Shown here: positions 59,341 to 64,000 of the stretch, in pieces | How the letters are laid out: each line of letters starts with the position of its first letter | Numbering within the stretch: position 1 is the stretch's first letter | Assembly (NCBI GenBank): GCA_910579505.1 | Contig: CAJTTZ010000007.1 | Location: 127,658 to 191,657 of the forward strand | DNA: 64,000 nt | Source: an uncultured Lachnospiraceae bacterium | GTDB lineage: Bacteria; Bacillota; Clostridia; Lachnospirales; Lachnospiraceae | Direction: 5' to 3' | The notes under the pieces: model-generated | What the model was told of the DNA's origin: nothing | Database searches by the model: none | The model's input: only the letters and a program-made list of their open reading frames with translations | Position numbers and translations under genes: made by a program

Positions 59341-60882
59341 TTATCTCGCCCCTTTGTCTTTTCCTTGCGTAGTTTTATCAGATTGTCTTTCTGCAACCTC
59401 TTTTTGATAATTCTGTAGTCTCTTATACACACTGTCGCTTTTTGATTTGTTTTCATAGTTTTCTTTCCACTTGGTTACTTTATCCTGATAGTCTAAGTAA
59501 GCTTTTTTAGCTTTCTGATATGCTTGGTAAAACTCCTGCACATTCTTATAACCGTGTCTTTTGGCAATACCGGATAATCCGATTTTCAAAATGTCAATTT
59601 CCTCATTCTTGCGGTCAATTTTGCTTTGCAGTTCGTCTTTCTTAGTAAATTTCGCAAGCCCCTTCAGGTCGTCACGCTCAAGTTCCCAAACATTACGTTC
59701 CTTTTCTGCTTCAAAGATGATCTCATTCTGTTGTTTCAGTTCCTTGTAAATCTTAAATAACTTTGGATAGACGGCTGCTTCTGCTGGCATGACAGGCTTG
59801 GGTGGTATCTTCGGCTTGGTCTGTGTTTCCTTTTTGGGTGATTGGCGGACAGGTTCTTGCACTGACATCTGCGGCTGTATCTGCTCTGTATTAAAAAGTT
59901 CTGCAGACAGTTCCCTTGCCTTTTGCAGCACCTTTGAAACCAGCATTGCCAACACCGCAACAGCACTCATAAGGATAGTTCCAAACCTTTCCGGACGACT
60001 GCCGAATATATCAATGGATTCTTTGATACGGTCAGAGATGTACTCTTTTTTTATCTGTTGTATCTCCGTTTCTGCCACATCGCTGACGATTGCCCTGTCA
60101 ACTTCACGATTCCAACGCATACGGTATCCGTTATCCGTCTGTATCTGTTCCGCTTTTGGGTTATTCTTCCCTATCTTCTTGGTAGCAAGGTACAGACCGT
60201 TTTCATCAAAAACGTGCAGTTTCTCTTTGTCGTCCTTTACCAAAGTATTGATAAGGTCGGTATAAAAATGCTTTACCTCGTCTACAAACTCGTCCTGCTT
60301 AAACAGCTTGTTCTTGGCGGTAAAGAGGTTGCGCTCATATATCTCACCTTTCTTCACAATCTTACAGCCTTTGCGGATATCCCCGTTTTCGTCAAGTATC
60401 TCTTTCTTGGTGCGGACGTGTTTCTCCTGCTCGTCATAGAACATATTCCTTGTTGCGGTCTTTTCAATGGGTTCAGGCAGTCGTTCCCTCTCCGAAAAAA
60501 TAAGGTGGATATGGTAATTTGTCTTTTGTTTGTTATGGTGTAAAGCCGATACGCACTCCACACCATACTTTTCCTTAAAGCGGTCTGTGAACAACTGTAA
60601 CAGCTTGTCCGGCTCATAGAGATTTGGGAAGGATTCAGGCAGGGCAATGATAAATTCCCTCGCTTCGATACATTTCCCCTCTGTACCGCTTTTTTGAAAT
60701 TCCTGCTCGCTGCATTTTGCAAGCTCCGTCCAATAGCGGCGGTCTGTTGTTTCATAGACCGCATACAGATTCTCCTGCTTCGCATGGCTGGATATATAAG
60801 TGATCCTGCCCCTGACATCGGGCAACTTGCTCATGCGGATAAATGAATGTCTTTGTATTGTGCTTTGTCCTCCCTCCTGCAA
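59341..60882 (-). CDS. mobL: MobA/MobL-family relaxase
   Basis: A conjugative relaxase nicks oriT and leads the strand into the recipient. The 513-residue protein has the HxH motif in TNYHIHLIFSERERL, and FIRMSKLPDVRGRITYISSH at the start, typical of the MobA/MobL family. The C-terminal 200 residues are charged and probably coiled. The start is uncertain: the open frame begins at 60882 with no ribosome site, AGGAGGGAGGAC lies a little downstream and precedes an ATA, and an ATG is at 60834. It lies next to the hairpin-rich oriT candidate. Confidence 0.85.
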   Translation of the reverse strand: MQEGGQSTIQRHSFIRMSKLPDVRGRITYISSHAKQENLYAVYETTDRRYWTELAKCSEQEFQKSGTEGKCIEAREFIIALPESFPNLYEPDKLLQLFTDRFKEKYGVECVSALHHNKQKTNYHIHLIFSERERLPEPIEKTATRNMFYDEQEKHVRTKKEILDENGDIRKGCKIVKKGEIYERNLFTAKNKLFKQDEFVDEVKHFYTDLINTLVKDDKEKLHVFDENGLYLATKKIGKNNPKAEQIQTDNGYRMRWNREVDRAIVSDVAETEIQQIKKEYISDRIKESIDIFGSRPERFGTILMSAVAVLAMLVSKVLQKARELSAELFNTEQIQPQMSVQEPVRQSPKKETQTKPKIPPKPVMPAEAAVYPKLFKIYKELKQQNEIIFEAEKERNVWELERDDLKGLAKFTKKDELQSKIDRKNEEIDILKIGLSGIAKRHGYKNVQEFYQAYQKAKKAYLDYQDKVTKWKENYENKSKSDSVYKRLQNYQKEVAERQSDKTTQGKDKGAR

Positions 60883-61109
60883 ATGGCAGTAACTGATTTT
60901 GAAAAGAAGTGGTGCTGGTATGGCAGGCTGTGAGTGGGCAGCATAGGCGGCACGTTTACGAACATATCCGCCTTTTGGCGGTTGTTACAAATGCGTCAGC
61001 ATTTGCTAAGTCACGCTAGCGTGACTTATGCCCCCTGCAAGGGCGAAATCCCCATTGCATAAACGAAGTTTGTGCAATGGGTGTATTTCGCTCTCAAACG
61101 CCGAGGGCT
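60883..61109. other. Presumed oriT region with stacked hairpins
   Basis: Five hairpins stand side by side upstream of the relaxase. These are CCGCC/GGCGG with a TTTT loop (60968-60981); CAAATGC/GCATTTG with loop GTCA (60988-61005); the perfect 22-base palindrome with arms TAAGTCACGCT and AGCGTGACTTA (61007-61028); a GCCCC/GGGGC-like one (61030-61044); and a 14-base stem, one mismatch, around GAA (61051-61081). The nick site is not identified. Confidence 0.6.
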
Positions 61110-61171
61110 TAAAAGAGAGAAGAATCACTCCCGAAAATGTTCGTTAAAATATCAGATGATAGCGGAAAGTG

Positions 61172-61230
61172 ATGCCACATATGATAGTAAAGAATGCCAC
61201 CATGACCACAAAAATGCCACAAAATGCCGC
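61172..61230 (+). repeat. Iteron-like ATGCCAC repeats
   Basis: ATGCCAC occurs at 61172-61178, 61194-61200 and 61214-61220, and ATGCCGC at 61224-61230, within an AT-rich stretch. They are all in the same direction, like binding sites for a plasmid or element protein. No gene is in this stretch. Confidence 0.45.
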
Positions 61231-61349
61231 CATATTTCAAAAATCGGTTGCATATCAGACAAAGCACATGATATAATCTATTTGCGTGTAGGTATATCAT
61301 GGCTTCGGTCTGATACATACCATTGGGCGGTTTCTTTAGAAGCCGCCTT

Positions 61350-61580
61350 TTATACTGCTGATTTTCTTGTAACAGCTTTTACATCGCTCTTATCCCGCAA
61401 GTTCTTCCCCTCGTTCACTTCCATGAATTTTTCCAAGATGTCGCTTTTGACAAGTACCTTTCTCCCGACTTTGAGGACGGGCAACTTTTCCCATTCTACA
61501 AGATTCCGCAGGGTATTCCTCCCGATACCCGTATAGTCGGCAGCTTCTTCAATGGATAGTGCGATTTTCATTTCGGTCAT
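61350..61580 (-). CDS. xis: Excisionase (MerR-like HTH, Tn916 Xis type)
   Basis: A 76-residue protein: MTEMKIALSIEEAADYTGIG, then RNTLRNLVEWEKLPVLKVGR and KVLVKSDILEKFM, the excisionase/DNA-binding HTH of Tn916 Xis. The start at 61580 follows AAGGAGGTGATTCA. It acts with the integrase to excise the element. It diverges from the XRE gene. Confidence 0.9.
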   Translation of the reverse strand: MTEMKIALSIEEAADYTGIGRNTLRNLVEWEKLPVLKVGRKVLVKSDILEKFMEVNEGKNLRDKSDVKAVTRKSAV

Positions 61581-61596
61581 TGAATCACCTCCTTCT

Positions 61597-61633
61597 AATT
61601 GCATAACGCAATTTTAATAGTATGATTACTATA
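61597..61633 (-). promoter_or_regulatory. Xis -10 box and operator-like palindrome
   Basis: The -10 of the xis promoter, TATAGT, is at 61633-61628. The palindrome AATTGC/GCAATT (61597-61602 and 61608-61613) lies between it and the xis start and contains TTGCATAAC, similar to TTGCATATTGC at 61688-61698 near the XRE promoter. This suggests a shared operator for the XRE protein. Confidence 0.5.
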
Positions 61634-61656
61634 ACGCTTTTATATCCACTTGTCAA
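61628..61656 (-). promoter_or_regulatory. Promoter of xis
   Basis: Minus-strand TTGACA (61656-61651), 17 bases, TATAGT (61633-61628). Consensus -35 and near-consensus -10. It lies 48 bases upstream of the xis start. Confidence 0.85.
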
Positions 61657-61694
61657 GCATTATGATAATTTAAAAATTATTTTTAAGTTGCATA

Positions 61695-61723
61695 TTGCAT
61701 TACTGTTTTTTCTGTGCTATACT
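61695..61723 (+). promoter_or_regulatory. Promoter of the XRE regulator
   Basis: TTGCAT (61695-61700), 17 bases, TATACT (61718-61723). It diverges from the xis promoter; the two -35 boxes are 38 bases apart, so one regulator could control both. Confidence 0.8.
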
Positions 61724-61779
61724 TTGTCCATACCGAAAAAGGGAGGCAGCGCCTCCTAAAGAGCAGGAGGCGTATCAGT

Positions 61780-62409
61780 ATGAAAGATAAAGAATTACGC
61801 AAGCTGATCGGTAGCAGGGCAAAACAGCGGAGAATTGAGTTGGGGCTGAACCAGCCTTATGTCGCAGAGAAGATGGGGGTAGCCACTTCCACAATCGTGC
61901 GTTACGAGGCGGGAACAATCGACAACACAAAGAAGCTGGTCTTGGAAGGTCTTTCAGAAGCCCTTCATGTGTCTGTGGAGTGGCTGAAAGGGGAAACAGA
62001 GGAATATGAAACAGACATTACGGATAAAAGGGAATTATTTATTCGTGATGCGATGTCCTCCATTCTCTCAAAGCTGCCTTTTGATATGGAACAGGCAGAA
62101 TCAGACTTTACAAAAGACTTACTGCTGCTGATGTTAAGGGAGTATGAACTGTTCGTGGATTCTTTTCAGTTTGCCTGTAAGAATTTCAAGGACAATGCGG
62201 AAAATGCCGCACTCGCCCACACAATGGGGTTTGAATCAAACAAGGAATATAACGAGATTATGTTTCTCAGGGAAATCACCCACACTGTAAATATGTTTAA
62301 CGATATGGGCGATATTGTGAGGCTCTATTCCAAAAATCCCGAAACAGCCACCGTAAGGCTTGAAAATCTTCTTTCTATGGTATCGGGGGAAGAATCCGAA
62401 TCGGTATAG
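61780..62409 (+). CDS. XRE-family regulator of the mobilizable element
   Basis: 209 residues. The HTH is at 10-60 (RIELGLNQPYVAEKMGVATS, IVRYEAGTIDNTKKLVLEGL). The C-terminal 140 residues are helical and of no family I recognise. The start at 61780 follows GCAGGAGGCGTATCAGT. It probably represses xis and itself. Confidence 0.9.
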   Translation: MKDKELRKLIGSRAKQRRIELGLNQPYVAEKMGVATSTIVRYEAGTIDNTKKLVLEGLSEALHVSVEWLKGETEEYETDITDKRELFIRDAMSSILSKLPFDMEQAESDFTKDLLLLMLREYELFVDSFQFACKNFKDNAENAALAHTMGFESNKEYNEIMFLREITHTVNMFNDMGDIVRLYSKNPETATVRLENLLSMVSGEESESV

Positions 62410-62493
62410 TGGAACAATCGGAGTTATGATATACTTACACGCAGAAAGCATTTCATCAGTTCCGATTGCTCGTTATCGAAAGGAGAACGGATT

Positions 62494-63792
62494 ATGGCAA
62501 AAGGTTCTGTAAGGAAAAAAGGAAAGAAATGGTACTACCGCTTTTATGTGGAAGATGCAAGCGGGAACTTGGTACAGAAAGAATGTGCAGGAACAGAGAG
62601 CAAGAGTGAAACGGAAAAGCTGTTAAGGCAGGCAATGGAGGATTACGAAAGCAAGAAATTCATTGCGAAGGCGGACAATATCACGCTTGGGCAGTTGCTT
62701 GATACATGGGCGGAGGAAGAATTAAAGACAGGGACATTGAGCAATGGCACTGTCGGTACTTATTTACAGGCAATCAACCGCATTAAACAGCACCCTGTAA
62801 GCAGACGAAAGCTAAAAACGGTCACTTCGGGGCATTTACAGCAGTTTATGGATTTGCTCTCATTCGGCGGAACGGTTGAGGACTTTGTTTCAAAGGGATA
62901 TTCCATTGACTATATACGGTCTTATTCCGCAGTATTGCAGCAGTCCTTCCGTTTTGCAGTGTTCCCGAAGCAGTACATCACATTTAATCCCATGCAGTAT
63001 GTGGTTATGCGGCATAAAAAGGACGATATGGATTTGTTTGTGGAAGAAACGGACACCGACAACGGCAACGTCAAACCGCTGTCATTTGAGCAGTACCAAA
63101 AGCTGATTGCACAGCTTGGCAAGCGGAGCAAGGACGCAATCCTGCCCGTACAGATAGCCTATTTCACAGGTCTTAGGCTTGGGGAAGTAGCAGGGCTGAC
63201 TTGGCAGGACATCAACTTTGAGGAACAATATCTGACAGTCCGCAGGAGCGTCCGTTACAATGGGGCTACCCATAAACATGAGATAGGTCCTACAAAGCGG
63301 AAGAAAGTGCGGATTGTTGATTTTGGAAACGCCCTCGCTGACATCTTGAAGAAAGCAAGAAAACAGCAGCTTAAAAACCGTATGCAGTATGGCGGACTCT
63401 ACCACAGAAATTTCTACAGGGAAGTTACAGAGAAAAACAGGGTGCATTATGAGTATTACAACCTACCAATGACAGAAGATGCGCCGGAGAATTATACGGA
63501 ACTCTCCTTTGTATGTCTGAGGGAAGATGGCTGCATGGAACTTCCTGCCACCGTAGAAACAGCCTGCCGGACAGCGGCAAGGAAAGTGCCGGAGTTAGAG
63601 GGTTTCCACTTCCACACATTAAGGCACACCTACACAACAAACCTGTTATCAAATGGGGCGCAGCCAAAAGATGTGCAGGAGCTTTTAGGGCATTCGGACG
63701 TAAGCACCACCATGAATGTCTACGCACACGCCACAAGGGAAGCTAAGCGGGATTCCGCTAAACTCTTGGATAAGGTTGTGGGAATGAATTAA
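62494..63792 (+). CDS. int: Tyrosine integrase, Tn916-like
   Basis: A 432-residue site-specific recombinase. Residues 1-60 form an arm-binding domain (KGKKWYYRFYVEDASGNLVQ), 65-170 the SAM-like core-binding domain, and about 195-425 the catalytic domain: R in TGLRLGEVAGLTW, H and R in HTLRHTYTTNLL, then LLGHSDVSTTMNVYAHAT with the Tyr nucleophile. It follows the XRE gene and sits next to the right attachment site. Confidence 0.95.
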   Translation: MAKGSVRKKGKKWYYRFYVEDASGNLVQKECAGTESKSETEKLLRQAMEDYESKKFIAKADNITLGQLLDTWAEEELKTGTLSNGTVGTYLQAINRIKQHPVSRRKLKTVTSGHLQQFMDLLSFGGTVEDFVSKGYSIDYIRSYSAVLQQSFRFAVFPKQYITFNPMQYVVMRHKKDDMDLFVEETDTDNGNVKPLSFEQYQKLIAQLGKRSKDAILPVQIAYFTGLRLGEVAGLTWQDINFEEQYLTVRRSVRYNGATHKHEIGPTKRKKVRIVDFGNALADILKKARKQQLKNRMQYGGLYHRNFYREVTEKNRVHYEYYNLPMTEDAPENYTELSFVCLREDGCMELPATVETACRTAARKVPELEGFHFHTLRHTYTTNLLSNGAQPKDVQELLGHSDVSTTMNVYAHATREAKRDSAKLLDKVVGMN

Positions 63793-63817
63793 GTAATGAA
63801 AACTGAATAACAAAAAC

Positions 63818-63858
63818 TTTCCCTTGTAACTTGCTGATAAGGGCAAAAACAAGGGAAA
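63818..63858 (+). repeat. Right-end arm-type repeats
   Basis: TTTCCCTTG (63818-63826) is complementary to CAAGGGAAA (63850-63858). ATAAGGGCAAAAACAAGGG (63837-63855) matches 57189-57207 in direct orientation with one change. Such repeats near both ends are typical arm sites for the integrase N-terminal domain. Confidence 0.5.
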
Positions 63859-63886
63859 AGGATACATATTTTGAGGCTAGGCATAC

Positions 63887-63903
63887 CGCAAAGCCTTGAA
63901 AAT
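63887..63903 (+). repeat. Candidate right attachment site
   Basis: CGCAAAGCCTTGAAAAT, the direct partner of 57095-57111 with one mismatch. It lies 95 bases after the integrase stop. Confidence 0.6.
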
Positions 63904-63943
63904 AAAGGAAGGTTACGACAGTTAGTAGATAAACTGGAATTTT

Positions 63944-64000
63944 ACGGGACTATCCCAAAGTTTGTGTAAACCTCCAGACTGATGTAAGATAAAACTACAC
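63944..64000 (+). mobile_element. Possible insertion sequence terminus at the window edge
   Basis: From about 63944 the sequence reads GGGACTATCCCAAAGTTTG then TGTAAAC, the style of IS256-family ends with TGTGTAAA. The element, if any, continues beyond base 64,000 and its transposase is not visible. Confidence 0.35.

Larger units (their letters stand above)
57095..63903. mobile_element. Integrative mobilizable element, about 6.8 kb
   Basis: Between two 17-base direct repeats lie a tyrosine integrase, an excisionase, an XRE regulator, a MobA/MobL relaxase, a hairpin-rich presumed oriT and cargo (DUF6061-like, TIGR04076-like, and a DUF2087 regulator). There are no type IV secretion genes, so it would need a helper for transfer. 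Integrase and xis are Tn916-like in order. Boundaries are inferred from the repeats. Confidence 0.75.

Noticed and set aside
61051..61081. Hairpin as a terminator
   Set aside because: There is no T-run on either side, and it belongs to a series of oriT-like hairpins.
61172..61230. CRISPR array
   Set aside because: Heptamer repeats are too short and unevenly spaced; no cas genes are present.

Overview
The window looks like chromosome from a motile, gut-type member of the Clostridia, most likely Lachnospiraceae. This rests on the gene order of the ribosomal cluster (including a KOW-domain gene between map and infA), zinc-type S14 and L36, strong AGGAGG ribosome binding sites, an adjacent flagellin and csrA, and lipoprotein-dependent sugar ABC systems with no local ATPase. 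The assignment is inference from gene content. I saw no rRNA, tRNA or CRISPR array.

Layout. (1) 1-1,870: the 5' part of a flagellin gene and csrA, both on the minus strand, next to an apparent invertible DNA switch. A stand-alone tyrosine recombinase is bracketed by 26-bp inverted repeats (25/26 identical). The segment also holds a sigma-D-like flagellar promoter, which in this orientation points away from csrA-flagellin. The flagellin leader carries a hairpin with GGA in its loop just upstream of a GGAGG ribosome site, the layout of a CsrA target. Together these suggest flagellar phase variation combined with CsrA control. This is the most interesting part of the window. (2) 1,868-19,052: a complete S10-spc-alpha ribosomal protein supercluster, rpsJ through rplQ, on the minus strand. 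It has a good promoter before rpsJ, an internal promoter before rpmJ, and an unusual set of intergenic hairpins. (3) 19,081-27,310: a sialic acid (nan) locus. The minus strand encodes a binding lipoprotein, two permeases, the lyase NanA and an RpiR-type regulator. The plus strand encodes NanE, a YhcH/NanQ-like protein and a ROK kinase. An SGNH esterase follows.

(4) 27,438-35,174: an rRNA methyltransferase-like protein, a TraX-like membrane protein, an unknown charged protein, a MATE exporter with a LacI-type regulator, and a membrane hybrid histidine kinase. (5) 35,186-40,134: a BMP-type nucleoside ABC importer (lipoprotein, ATPase, two permeases). (6) 40,222-47,337: signalling genes. These are an EAL phosphodiesterase with a degenerate GGDEF domain, a large solute-binding-like lipoprotein, an HD-GYP protein with a truncated receiver, and a DUF342 protein with eight regular 26-residue repeats. 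The last two meet at what looks like a deletion junction. (7) 47,417-54,743: a VOC-family protein, a second sugar ABC system and its YesM/YesN-type two-component regulator.

(8) 54,780-64,000: an AT-rich accessory region. It begins with a DUF2726 nuclease-like gene, a helicase/AlbA-type gene remnant and a membrane protein. From 57,095 to 63,903 it holds a compact integrative mobilizable element with integrase, excisionase, XRE regulator, MobA/MobL relaxase, a hairpin-rich presumed oriT, and cargo genes. The element is bounded by 17-bp direct repeats (16/17 identical). A possible insertion sequence end lies at the right edge.
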